This document shows, one piece after another, positions 1 through 5,629 of a DNA stretch of 6,032 nucleotides; positions within the stretch are counted from its first letter, which is position 1; each line of letters starts with the position of its first letter. The translations under genes were made by a program, and so were the position numbers. The stretch spans positions 1 to 6,032 of the forward strand of contig JAPOZE010000417.1 of assembly GCA_026706225.1 (NCBI GenBank), read 5' to 3'. Below the pieces are notes generated by a model, which had not been told where the DNA came from, ran no database searches, and saw only the letters and a list, made by a program, of their open reading frames with translations. The stretch comes from Acidobacteriota bacterium. Lineage in GTDB: Bacteria; Acidobacteriota; Terriglobia; Versatilivoradales; Versatilivoraceae.

Positions 1-2
1 GA

Positions 3-30
3 TCCGCACACCAGGGCGGGGGCGGTGCTT
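3..30 (+). repeat. Outer direct repeat, left copy
   Basis: This 28-base stretch, starting TCCGCAC and ending GGGGGCGGTGCTT, matches 494-521 in the same orientation at 25 of 28 positions (differences at repeat positions 8, 9 and 15). The two copies bracket all the inverted repeats in the left island. It lies at the window edge, so it may extend or belong to a longer element to the left. Confidence 0.75.
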
Positions 31-58
31 ATTTGAAACAAAAGAAAAAAGAGTTATC

Positions 59-85
59 CACGAAGGCACACGAAGGACCACGAAG
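59..85 (+). repeat. ACGAA array, left arm of first inverted pair
   Basis: ACGAA occurs at 60, 70 and 80, an exact 10-base period (about one helical turn), embedded in a CACGAAGG-CACACGAAGG pattern. It sits behind an A-rich run (38-50). The same element occurs in reverse orientation at 431-461 and twice more near the right end of the window (5447-5482 and 5630-5665). No protein or RNA function can be assigned. Arrays of this look are common in intergenic DNA of several environmental phyla. Confidence 0.7.
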
Positions 86-95
86 CGGGACGGCT

Positions 96-110
96 CTGCC
101 GCATCGGCAG
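96..110. repeat. Short perfect hairpin in repeat island
   Basis: CTGCCG (96-101) and CGGCAG (105-110) form a 6-bp stem with a 3-base CAT loop. A second compact stem follows at 120-131. No T-run follows either of them, so they are not Rho-independent terminators. They add to the dense secondary structure of the island. Confidence 0.6.
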
Positions 111-171
111 GGCTACGGCCCGGCAAGCCGGGGTGCGCCCCTTCAAGGAGCAAGCGTGAAGGGAAGAGGTG

Positions 172-201
172 CCACCCGGGAGCGCGGGCGTCCCGCCCGC
201 A
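172..201 (+). repeat. 30-base inverted repeat with internal hairpin, left arm
   Basis: This arm is identical, base for base, to the reverse complement of 353-382; the two are separated by 151 bases. Within it GCGGGCG (184-190) and CGCCCGC (194-200) pair as a 7-bp stem with a TCC loop, so it can fold alone or pair with its distant partner. Read as protein it gives GRPAR or AGVPPA-like strings, which look like genes but are repeat translations. It resembles dispersed extragenic GC palindromes (inference). Confidence 0.85.
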
Positions 202-352
202 TGCACTCCCGTTGCGTGCCGCTCGGTTTTCTGCGATGCGGCACCCGGCCACCCTGCCGGCGGGACCGGCGTGGGGCCGGCCGATGCAGTGTCCTGGCGC
301 CGTTGCCGGTCGAGCCGGGTGGAGAAAATGGCCGAGGCTGCGGGAAGACTTG

Positions 353-382
353 TGCGGGCGGGACGCCCGCGCTCCCGGGTGG
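353..382 (-). repeat. 30-base inverted repeat with internal hairpin, right arm
   Basis: This is the perfect inverted partner of 172-201, with the internal stem at 354-360 / 364-370 around a GGA loop. Identity stops abruptly on both sides, apart from isolated matches, which suggests that 30 bases is the true unit length here and not the edge of a long duplication. Confidence 0.85.
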
Positions 383-430
383 AATTCATCCCGTGACGGC
401 GACGCAGTAAAGAAGGTCCATCGGTCTTCC

Positions 431-461
431 TGTCTATTCGTGTTCATTGGTGGTTCGTCTT
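431..461 (-). repeat. ACGAA array, right arm of first inverted pair
   Basis: On the plus strand TTCGT-type cores fall at 437, 447 (variant TTGGT) and 454, so spacings are 10 and then 7. The same 10/7 spacing and the flanking GTTCATT and GGTTCGTC words occur at 5630-5665. This shows the two islands share one element, although the core between the arms differs. Confidence 0.75.
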
Positions 462-493
462 CACTGACGACCGGCTCTTTCTCCTCTGTAGGG

Positions 494-521
494 TCCGCAC
501 CGCAGGGTGGGGGCGGTGCTT
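494..521 (+). repeat. Outer direct repeat, right copy
   Basis: This copy matches 3-30 at 25 of 28 bases in the same orientation. Downstream the copies diverge: this one runs into GTGGTATGATG, a possible promoter, while the left one runs into an A-rich stretch. The direct orientation and outermost position could reflect duplication of a target or an insertion between two copies, but it could equally be chance placement of a dispersed repeat. Confidence 0.7.
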
Positions 522-522
522 G

Positions 523-531
523 TGGTATGAT
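523..531 (+). promoter_or_regulatory. Possible extended -10 promoter for the symporter operon
   Basis: TGGTATGAT matches the extended -10 pattern TG-N-TATAAT with one mismatch in the hexamer (TATGAT, 526-531). No TTGACA-like -35 is seen about 17 bases upstream, where the DNA is the GC-rich outer repeat; extended -10 promoters can do without one. Initiation near 537-539 would leave a leader of about 45 bases before the ATG at 584. This is inferred from sequence alone. Confidence 0.4.
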
Positions 532-583
532 GCCCTTCCGCCCAGGCGATTCAACCGGGACTCCTCTCACGGAACCCCACTCC

Positions 584-856
584 ATGCATTCAGCCGAAAA
601 CGACGACCAGGGCTCCGACGAACCCATCCGGGAACCCCGCCGCCATCCCTGGCTGTGGCTGGTCTATCTGCTCCTCTACGCCGTCGCCATCCCCTGGTAC
701 TGGCCGGCCGGATACCGGGGCCCCCTGGTTCTGGGACTGCCTCTCTGGGTGGCGGTCTCGCTGCTTGCAGTGCTGGTGCTGGCCGGATGGACCGGCTGGG
801 TGATCTCTCGCTACTGGACGACTGTCGGGGAAGAAGACTCCCATGGGGGCCAGTGA
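584..856 (+). CDS. Small two-helix membrane protein, probable symporter accessory subunit (DUF3311/YhdT-like)
   Basis: The product is 90 residues. A charged, acidic N-terminus (about 1-22) is followed by two hydrophobic segments, about 24-42 (LWLVYLLLYAVAIPWYW) and 49-74 (LVLGLPLWVAVSLLAVLVLA), and a short acidic tail. Size, the PWYWP turn and the GxPLW start of helix 2 resemble the small DUF3311 and YhdT (DUF997) proteins, which are known to be encoded beside sodium:solute symporters; YhdT is next to the pantothenate symporter PanF in enterobacteria. The next gene is such a symporter and overlaps this one by 14 bases, so translation is probably coupled and the protein likely assists that transporter in the inner membrane. 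The start at 584 is chosen because upstream in-frame codons lie in the repeat island. The ribosome binding site is weak (CGGA about 10 bases upstream). Family assignment is from pattern only. Confidence 0.78.
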   Translation: MHSAENDDQGSDEPIREPRRHPWLWLVYLLLYAVAIPWYWPAGYRGPLVLGLPLWVAVSLLAVLVLAGWTGWVISRYWTTVGEEDSHGGQ

Positions 857-2309
857 AAGCCAGTTGACCTTCGGTTGGGGGGCGTTGACGGTCATCGCCC
901 TCTACCTGTTTTCCACCATCGGCGTCGGTTGGCTGGCCCGGCGCAGCAGTCGGGGCCACAGTCTGTCGGACCACTACCTGGCGGGACGCTCTCTCGGCTT
1001 TCTGGCTCTCTTTCTCACCCTTTACTCCACTCAATACAGCGGCAATACCCTCTTCGGCTATACCGGGATCTCCTACCGCATCGGCTTCAGTTGGAGCGCC
1101 TCCATCCTGTTCATGTTCTCGGTAATCACCGGGTACCTGCTGTTTGCGCCACGGCTGGTGGCCCTCTCCCGGAAGAAGAAGTTCATTACCCCCGGAGACT
1201 ACATCGCCCACCGCTTCGGCTCTCCCCGGCTCACCCTGCTCGCCACCCTGCTGATGATCTACGCCCTGGCCAACTATACCCTGGCCCAACTGAGGGCCAT
1301 AGGAGCGGCCGTCGAGGGACTCACCAACGGAGCCGTCCCTTCCGCCTACGGCATCATCACCCTGGCCATCATCATGGTGGTCTACGAGACCCTGGGGGGC
1401 ATGCGCAGCGTAGCCTGGACCGACATGATCCAGGGCATCCTGCTGCTGTCGGGTTTCCTGATGCTTCTCTTCATGGTGCCCGGTCTGGCCGGCGGCCTGC
1501 CCGCGGTGGTGGAGCATCTCAGCCGCATCGACCCCGCCAAGGTTCAGGTGCCGACCCTGGAGGGATGCATGAACTGGCTCAGCTACGTGTTCCTCTTCGG
1601 ATTCGGGGCGGCCATCTACCCCCAGGCCATCCAACGCCTCTACGCCAGCCGATCCACCCGGGTGCTCAAACGGTCCCTGGCTCTGATGACCATCATGCCC
1701 TTCACCACGGCACTGATCGCCATGATCTGCGGGGTGACCGGAAGCATGGTCCTGCCCGACCTGGCGCTCGGAGAAACCGATCAGGTACTGGCCCGGATCT
1801 GCAGCCTCATCATGAACCAGTCCACCGAGGGGTATTGGCTGGTCGTCCTCATCTTTGCGGCTGCCCTGGCGGCCCTGATGTCGACGGCCGACTCGGCCCT
1901 GCTCTCAATCTCCTCCATGGTCACCAAGGACATCTACCAGGTCTACTTCCGTCCCCAAAGCAACGAGGCCGAGCTGACCTCCGTCGGCAAGTGGTGCTCC
2001 TGGATCATCGTCACCCTGCTGGTGATCATTGCCATCGGGACCGAGAACACGCTGATCCGCCTCCTCGAGCTCAAGTTCGAGGTGCTCATCCAGATAGCTC
2101 CCTGCTTTTTCCTGGGCCTCTACTGGAAGCGGCTCCGCGGCGAGACCGTGCTTACCGGAATGGTGGCGGGCTTGCTGGTCGGCCTGGGACTGACCTGGCT
2201 GGGCTATCCTCGGCTATGGGGATTCCATGCCGGCGTCATCGGCCTGCTGGTGAATTTCGGCTGCTGCCTGGCGGGTGTCCTGCGTCCGACCTCACAAAGA
2301 CAGATATGA
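843..2309 (+). CDS. Sodium:solute symporter family transporter (SSF/SSS)
   Basis: The product has 488 residues, usual for the family (TC 2.A.21), with about 13 hydrophobic segments. The N-terminal family signature is clear: SDHYLAGRSLG at 42-52 followed by the first core helix with LTLYSTQYSGNTLFG (58-72). The segment 168-203 contains YETLGGMRSVAWTDMIQG, matching SSF signature 1. ALAALMSTADSALLSISSMV (341-360) is the conserved core helix 8, in which S347/T348 and S351 lie where Na+ ligands sit in vSGLT-type structures. The late motif FFLGLYWKR (422-430) is also typical. It should carry a small solute into the cell with Na+. The substrate cannot be read from sequence; the layout is PanF-like, and the small upstream partner supports that branch, but carboxylates or other solutes are possible. 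A GGGGAAG (827-833) lies 9 bases before the ATG, inside the upstream gene. The minus-strand frame opposite it is a shadow. Confidence 0.93.
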   Translation: MGASESQLTFGWGALTVIALYLFSTIGVGWLARRSSRGHSLSDHYLAGRSLGFLALFLTLYSTQYSGNTLFGYTGISYRIGFSWSASILFMFSVITGYLLFAPRLVALSRKKKFITPGDYIAHRFGSPRLTLLATLLMIYALANYTLAQLRAIGAAVEGLTNGAVPSAYGIITLAIIMVVYETLGGMRSVAWTDMIQGILLLSGFLMLLFMVPGLAGGLPAVVEHLSRIDPAKVQVPTLEGCMNWLSYVFLFGFGAAIYPQAIQRLYASRSTRVLKRSLALMTIMPFTTALIAMICGVTGSMVLPDLALGETDQVLARICSLIMNQSTEGYWLVVLIFAAALAALMSTADSALLSISSMVTKDIYQVYFRPQSNEAELTSVGKWCSWIIVTLLVIIAIGTENTLIRLLELKFEVLIQIAPCFFLGLYWKRLRGETVLTGMVAGLLVGLGLTWLGYPRLWGFHAGVIGLLVNFGCCLAGVLRPTSQRQI

Positions 2310-2375
2310 ACGGCTACAGTTGTACAAAACTATAATCGTACAAAGATTCCCCCAAGCCCACGCCAGGAGCCTCGC
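2310..2375. other. Short gap between convergent genes
   Basis: The symporter gene and the Na/Pi cotransporter gene meet tail to tail here. The AT-rich first half has GTACAAA twice (2322-2328 and 2338-2344) and a 6-bp inverted repeat TTGTAC/GTACAA (2320-2325 / 2338-2343) with a 12-base loop. The stem is short and lacks a following T-run, so I do not call a Rho-independent terminator for either gene. Confidence 0.5.
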
Positions 2376-3467
2376 TCATCGCGTCAAATAGATCAACACC
2401 AGGGGCAGCAGAAAGAAGGTCATCCCCACGTGCAACAGGGGGACCAGCCTGGATTTCAGCGACCACTCGGCCAGCACCTCGGCCATGGTGACCGGAACGC
2501 GCCGAATCGGCCAGACCAGCACCACCCCGAACAGGTTGAGCAGCAGGTGAGCGAAGGCGACCGTGACGGCCGCCGGGTTGCCGGTCACCAGCGAGGCCAG
2601 CATGGCCGTGATGGTGGTGCCGATGTTTGCGCCCAGAGTAAAGGGAAAGATCTGCATGAGCGACAGAATGCCGGCGCCTGCCAGCGGAACCGCCAGGGAG
2701 GTGGTGATCGAGCTGCTCTGGACCGCTATGGTCGTCACAACACCCAGCACCAGGGCTCTGGGGGCCGTTCTGAAAAGGATCTGGTTGAAGAACCGCCCGA
2801 TCCTGCCGATCACGAGGGATTTCAGAACTACCACCAGGTAGCGCAACGAAAGGAAGAGGAGGGCCACCGCGATGAGCAGCATGACGGCTCCCGATTCCGA
2901 GGTCCCTCGACCGATGACTTTCACGGCAGGCTCCACGATGGTCTGGATCGGATTGACCAACTGCAATCCCCCCAACTCCCTGAGTACCTCCGACAGCACG
3001 GACGAAGCGTGGCCCAGCACGTTGGTAAACAACTGCAGGGGGAAAAAAACCACCACCAGGATGAGATTGAAGAAGTCGTGGACCGTAGCCGCCGCAAAAG
3101 CCCGCTTGAATTCTTCAGGTCGAGAGATATGGCCCACCGAGACCAGTGTGTTGGTGACACTGGTGCCCAGGTTGGAGCCAATGATGACGGGGATGGCCCC
3201 CTGAACGTCCAGGGCTCCCCCGGCAACCAGTCCCACCGTCATGGCCGTAACGGTCGAAGAGCTTTGCACCACGCTGGTGGCCAGCACTCCGATAAACAGG
3301 CCCACGAACGGATTGGCGGTGGTGGTCAGCAGGCGCTCGGCGAATCCGTGACCGAAGAACTTGAAGGATGCCCCCATCAGGGAAATGCTGAGAAAGAACA
3401 GGTAGAGCAGCACTACCAGCAGCAACACTCTCAGGATCGGCTTGGCAAGAAATCGTTGAAGGGTAAT
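2376..3467 (-). CDS. Na/Pi cotransporter family protein (NptA-like), probable ATT start
   Basis: With the start proposed here the protein has 363 residues; the first conventional start (GTG at 3428) gives 350. It carries the hallmark two-fold repeat of the Na+/phosphate cotransporter family (PF02690, SLC34/NptA): QSSST at 68-72 with GSNLGTSVTN at 97-106, and QSSSI at 250-254 with GANIGTTIT at 279-287. QSSS motifs bind phosphate and Na+ in studied members. Hydrophobic segments fill the rest, about eight to ten of them, with a periplasmic or cytosolic loop near 145-190. No C-terminal PhoU domain is present, unlike the longer YjbB type, so this is the compact NptA form. It probably imports inorganic phosphate with Na+. 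It lies 52 bases behind the upstream minus-strand gene, so the two are likely cotranscribed. GTG at 3428 has no ribosome binding site and would remove the basic leader before helix 1, whereas ATT at 3467 has an excellent one. Confidence 0.9.
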   Translation of the reverse strand: MTLQRFLAKPILRVLLLVVLLYLFFLSISLMGASFKFFGHGFAERLLTTTANPFVGLFIGVLATSVVQSSSTVTAMTVGLVAGGALDVQGAIPVIIGSNLGTSVTNTLVSVGHISRPEEFKRAFAAATVHDFFNLILVVVFFPLQLFTNVLGHASSVLSEVLRELGGLQLVNPIQTIVEPAVKVIGRGTSESGAVMLLIAVALLFLSLRYLVVVLKSLVIGRIGRFFNQILFRTAPRALVLGVVTTIAVQSSSITTSLAVPLAGAGILSLMQIFPFTLGANIGTTITAMLASLVTGNPAAVTVAFAHLLLNLFGVVLVWPIRRVPVTMAEVLAEWSLKSRLVPLLHVGMTFFLLPLVLIYLTR

Positions 3468-3473
3468 GGCTGT

Positions 3474-3480
3474 TCCTCCC
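3474..3480 (-). promoter_or_regulatory. Strong ribosome binding site that points to an ATT start
   Basis: Read on the minus strand, GGGAGGA (3480 to 3474) is followed by six bases and then ATT (3467-3465), in frame with the Na/Pi cotransporter. Spacing counted from the GGAGG core is seven bases, which is ideal. No ATG, GTG or TTG in frame lies near it; the next usable codon is GTG at 3428, which has no comparable signal. Confidence 0.6.
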
Positions 3481-3519
3481 TGCCCGCAGCGGACCCGCGG
3501 TGGAGCGGTATGCGGAGTC

Positions 3520-4248
3520 CTATTCCAGCACCTTGAACTCCGACACCCGACCTCCCTTGAACCTTACCCGGCAACGCCCGGGTGCTCCCCCCGGCTTGCG
3601 CAGGAACTCATAGACCTGAACGTTCCCCGCTTCCTGGGTCACCAGCCTGCCGTCACCGATGGAGAGTGCGACCTGGGCAAAGGTCATGTCCAATACCAAC
3701 TCGTGGTCCCGGATCAGTGTCCAGGTATTCTCGCTCCAGTGCGAGTAGAGCTCTCGGGGGTCCCTGGCGTAGAAAAACGGGTCCAAGACCATCTGGTAGA
3801 GCTGCCGCTTCCCGTCAAACGTACCGATGACGGTTCCCATGGCCACCCCTTCCAATTCAAAGACGGCCAGGACCTGCCTGTCTCCCGGCCGGCCCGGGGC
3901 GGGCTGCTCCAACACCTCTTTCACCACCAGCTCCTCCAGGGCAGGAAGCTGCCCTGCCCCTCCTCCGGCGGCAGGCTTCCCACTCCTGCCGACGGGATAG
4001 TAGGGCAACTGAAATGCCTTCTTCACCCAGATCGGCTTCCCCACCAACCGCTTGGCTTCCTCGAATCCCGAAATGTAGAACCGGGGAAGCCGGACCAGGT
4101 AATCCCGTTCGATTCTCTTGGAGGCCGTCTTCTTGGGAGTAACAGGACGGCTGCGGTCGTAAAGCATCCAGCCCACGCGGAGACCCATCAGGGCCATCAG
4201 CACGGCTGCCCAGATGATCCTTCTCTTGGCACGTTTGGAGAGCTTCAT
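3520..4248 (-). CDS. Membrane-anchored protein of unknown function, possible BamE/SmpA-like C-terminal domain
   Basis: The 242-residue protein begins with a basic stretch (KLSKRAKRR) and one hydrophobic helix at about 11-30, without a lipobox cysteine, so it is probably an N-terminal inner-membrane anchor with the rest outside the cytoplasm. A Gly/Ala-rich linker lies at about 87-100. A middle part (about 124-182) has alternating hydrophobic strands. The end, from about 184, reads LVLDMTFAQVALSIGDG, then GNVQVYEFL (208-216) and CRVRFKGGRVSEF (226-238). This resembles the SmpA/BamE pattern (G-M-T-x-x-Q-V, then W/Y-x-Y, then V-x-F-x-x-G-x-V), which is a suggestion from pattern, not a proven match. 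The start is supported by GAGAGGA (4262 to 4256) seven bases upstream. It is the first gene of a likely operon with the Na/Pi cotransporter. A role beside that transporter or in the envelope is only inference; I do not recognise the family. Confidence 0.75.
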   Translation of the reverse strand: MKLSKRAKRRIIWAAVLMALMGLRVGWMLYDRSRPVTPKKTASKRIERDYLVRLPRFYISGFEEAKRLVGKPIWVKKAFQLPYYPVGRSGKPAAGGGAGQLPALEELVVKEVLEQPAPGRPGDRQVLAVFELEGVAMGTVIGTFDGKRQLYQMVLDPFFYARDPRELYSHWSENTWTLIRDHELVLDMTFAQVALSIGDGRLVTQEAGNVQVYEFLRKPGGAPGRCRVRFKGGRVSEFKVLE

Positions 4249-4398
4249 TCGATTGTCCTCTCGACGGAATCTGAACTGCCTTAGAATGAATCGGGTTCGT
4301 TCGGTTCTCCGGCAGCGGGAACCCGAATCCGCAGGAGGCCTGGTGTCCTGTCCCGCACCCTGGCTGTCGATTCACCCCATCCTCACCCCGGAGCGATC
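4249..4398. promoter_or_regulatory. Divergent promoter region
   Basis: These 150 bases separate the minus-strand anchor-protein/phosphate-transport unit from the plus-strand dehydrogenase and must carry promoters for both unless they are read from further away. I see no convincing -35/-10 pair in either direction. Toward the minus strand the least GC-rich block is around 4288-4300 (ATTCATTCTAAGG in that sense), a weak candidate only. Ribosome binding sites are clear on both sides: GAGAGGA (4262-4256, minus) and GGAG (4390-4393, plus). Confidence 0.45.
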
Positions 4399-5364
4399 AT
4401 GAAGGCGGTCGTCTTTGATCGAAAGCTTGAAGTCGTAGAAGCGGCCAGGCCGGTTTTCACCGGGGACGAGAGCCTGGTGCGTCTCATCCAGGCAGGTATC
4501 TGCAACACCGATCTTGAAATCACCAGGGGGTACTTCGGATTCAAGGGCGTGCTGGGCCACGAGTTTGTCGGCAGAGTCGAGGCCTCCGGAACTTCGTCCC
4601 TGGTGGGCGCCCGGGTGGTTGGAGAAATCAACGCTGCCTGCTCCCGGTGCGAGTTCTGCCGATCCGGTTGGGAAAGACACTGCCCCCGTCGCTCGGTGCT
4701 GGGAATTCTGAACCGGGACGGCGCCTTTCGCGAGTACCTTACCCTTCCGGAACGGAATCTCCATCCGGTTCCCGACTCGGTCTCCGACGACGACGCGGTC
4801 TTCGTGGAACCGGTCGCCGCCGCCTGTGAGATTCTAGACCAAGTCAATATCCGAGCGCTGGAAAAGATCGCCGTCCTGGGAGACGGAAAGCTGGGACTGC
4901 TGATCGCCATGGTCCTGGCCCAGGCCAGGCCTGCCGCCCACCCTCCCGTGACCCTGATCGGCAAGCATCCGGAAAAAATGCGCCTGGTCGAAGATCTGGG
5001 GGTCAGCACCCTCCACCTGCGCTCGGCCCAAACCGCCCATCGCTCCCTTGAGCTGGTGGTGGAAGCCACCGGTTCGCGGTCGGGACTGGACTTGGCCCTC
5101 AGACTCCTGGAACCGCGCGGCACGGTCGTCCTGAAGTCGACCTTTCATGGACGGCAGTCTTTCGATCCGGCCTCGGTGGTGGTGGATGAACTCACCCTGT
5201 TGGGGTCTCGCTGCGGCCGCTTCGAACCGGCCCTGGATCTTCTGTTCCGCAAGCGCATCCGCCCCAGCCGACTGATCCGGGATTCCCTGCCCTTGACCGA
5301 GGCGGTCGAGGCATTTCGACTGGCTCGATCTCCCGGTGTTTTGAAAGTGCTGCTGCATCCTTGA
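4399..5364 (+). CDS. Zinc-dependent alcohol dehydrogenase-like MDR family enzyme
   Basis: The product has 321 residues, slightly short for medium-chain dehydrogenase/reductases (usually about 340-350). The N-terminal GroES-like domain holds the catalytic zinc ligands C35 (GICNTDLE), H54 with E55 (GHEFVG), and probably E137 (FVEPVAAACE, as in sorbitol and threonine dehydrogenases); T37 fits the proton-relay position. The structural zinc lobe is complete: C81, C84, C87 and C95. The Rossmann domain starts with AVLGDGKLGLL (158-168), a GxGxxG loop. The second strand ends in IGKHPEK instead of an acidic residue, which leans to NADP(H), but this is weak. It should oxidise an alcohol or polyol, or reduce the carbonyl, in the cytosol; the substrate is unknown. 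GGAG (4390-4393) precedes the ATG by five bases. It seems to be a single-gene unit, divergent from its left neighbour. Confidence 0.92.
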   Translation: MKAVVFDRKLEVVEAARPVFTGDESLVRLIQAGICNTDLEITRGYFGFKGVLGHEFVGRVEASGTSSLVGARVVGEINAACSRCEFCRSGWERHCPRRSVLGILNRDGAFREYLTLPERNLHPVPDSVSDDDAVFVEPVAAACEILDQVNIRALEKIAVLGDGKLGLLIAMVLAQARPAAHPPVTLIGKHPEKMRLVEDLGVSTLHLRSAQTAHRSLELVVEATGSRSGLDLALRLLEPRGTVVLKSTFHGRQSFDPASVVVDELTLLGSRCGRFEPALDLLFRKRIRPSRLIRDSLPLTEAVEAFRLARSPGVLKVLLHP

Positions 5365-5370
5365 AGAGGG

Positions 5371-5397
5371 GATTAGTGAAGAGTGGAGAGTGATTAG
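5371..5397 (+). repeat. GA-rich degenerate repeat flanked by GATTAG
   Basis: GATTAG at 5371-5376 and 5392-5397 bracket GTGAAGAGTGGAGAGT, itself made of GAGTG/GAGAGTG words. It begins seven bases after the dehydrogenase stop codon. It looks like a dispersed simple repeat, not a terminator, since it has no dyad. Confidence 0.4.
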
Positions 5398-5446
5398 CCG
5401 GGCCCCCTTGCCGTCGGGATCATTCCGGGGGAAACAGACGATCATT

Positions 5447-5482
5447 AAAAAAGACGAACCACGAATGCACACGAATAGACAC
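5447..5482 (+). repeat. ACGAA array, left arm of second inverted pair
   Basis: This 36-base arm starts with an A-run and has ACGAA at 5454, 5461 and 5471 (spacings 7 and 10). It matches the reverse complement of 5630-5665 at 32 of 36 positions. The pair could form a long stem closing a 147-base core, or act as terminal inverted repeats of a small non-autonomous element. The same element in the same facing layout is seen at 59-85 and 431-461. Confidence 0.85.
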
Positions 5483-5629
5483 AAATGCAGATGGAATTAT
5501 TTCAATTGGAAGGGCGCTCAAATGCTTCTGCAATTTTAATACCCCGGCATGAATTCGTTTCTGTCGTAGAAGACCCCTCGATTTCAATTGTCACAGTTCC
5601 CAATCAACAACTCATCAATCCGTATATTG

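Larger units (their letters stand above)
1..583. other. Gene-free repeat island upstream of the symporter operon
   Basis: No credible gene is visible here. Open frames exist on both strands, but they run straight through palindromes and arrays and give Arg/Pro/Gly/Ala-rich peptides with no recognisable domain. The stretch is made of repeats in a nested order: outer direct repeat (3-30 / 494-521), ACGAA-type arrays facing each other (59-85 / 431-461), and a perfect 30-base inverted repeat (172-201 / 353-382). Extra small hairpins lie between them, at 96-110, 120-131 (CCGGC-AA-GCCGG) and 266-280 (CCGGC-5 nt-GCCGG). The arrays resemble families dispersed between genes in several environmental bacterial phyla. 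Whether this is one mobile unit or repeats that accumulated separately cannot be decided from one copy. Confidence 0.75.

Noticed and set aside
33..410. Open frames in the left repeat island, both strands
   Set aside because: They translate the palindromes and arrays (GRPAR, GGTPALPGG, AGVPPA strings), have no ribosome binding site and no known domain.
59..461. CRISPR array from spaced ACGAA repeats
   Set aside because: Units are only 5-7 bases at 7-10 base spacing, the arms are inverted relative to each other, there are no spacers of 25-45 bases and no cas genes.
567..1634. Long minus-strand open frame (355 codons) opposite the symporter operon
   Set aside because: It is antisense to two well-supported genes, its product is Gln/Gly/Glu-rich with no domain, and such frames are common opposite GC3-biased genes.
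875..2335. 486-codon plus-strand frame overlapping the symporter in another frame
   Set aside because: The His/Pro/Arg/Gly-rich product has no family features, while the other frame encodes a clear SSF transporter with all signatures.
2331..2336. Perfect TATAAT in the convergent gap
   Set aside because: No -35 hexamer at proper distance and no TG extension; on the plus strand it would drive transcription antisense into the Na/Pi gene. Probably chance in an AT-rich patch.
2320..2343. TTGTAC/GTACAA dyad as a bidirectional terminator
   Set aside because: The stem is only 6 bp and half A/T, the loop is 12 bases, and no T-run follows on either strand.
2430..3536. 368-codon plus-strand frame opposite the Na/Pi cotransporter
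   Set aside because: Product is Gln/His/Arg-rich low complexity; the minus strand has the QSSS repeats and membrane helices of a real family.
5403..5431. CCCCC/GGGGG pairing as a terminator of the dehydrogenase gene
   Set aside because: A 5-bp stem with a 19-base loop and no T-run is not convincing.
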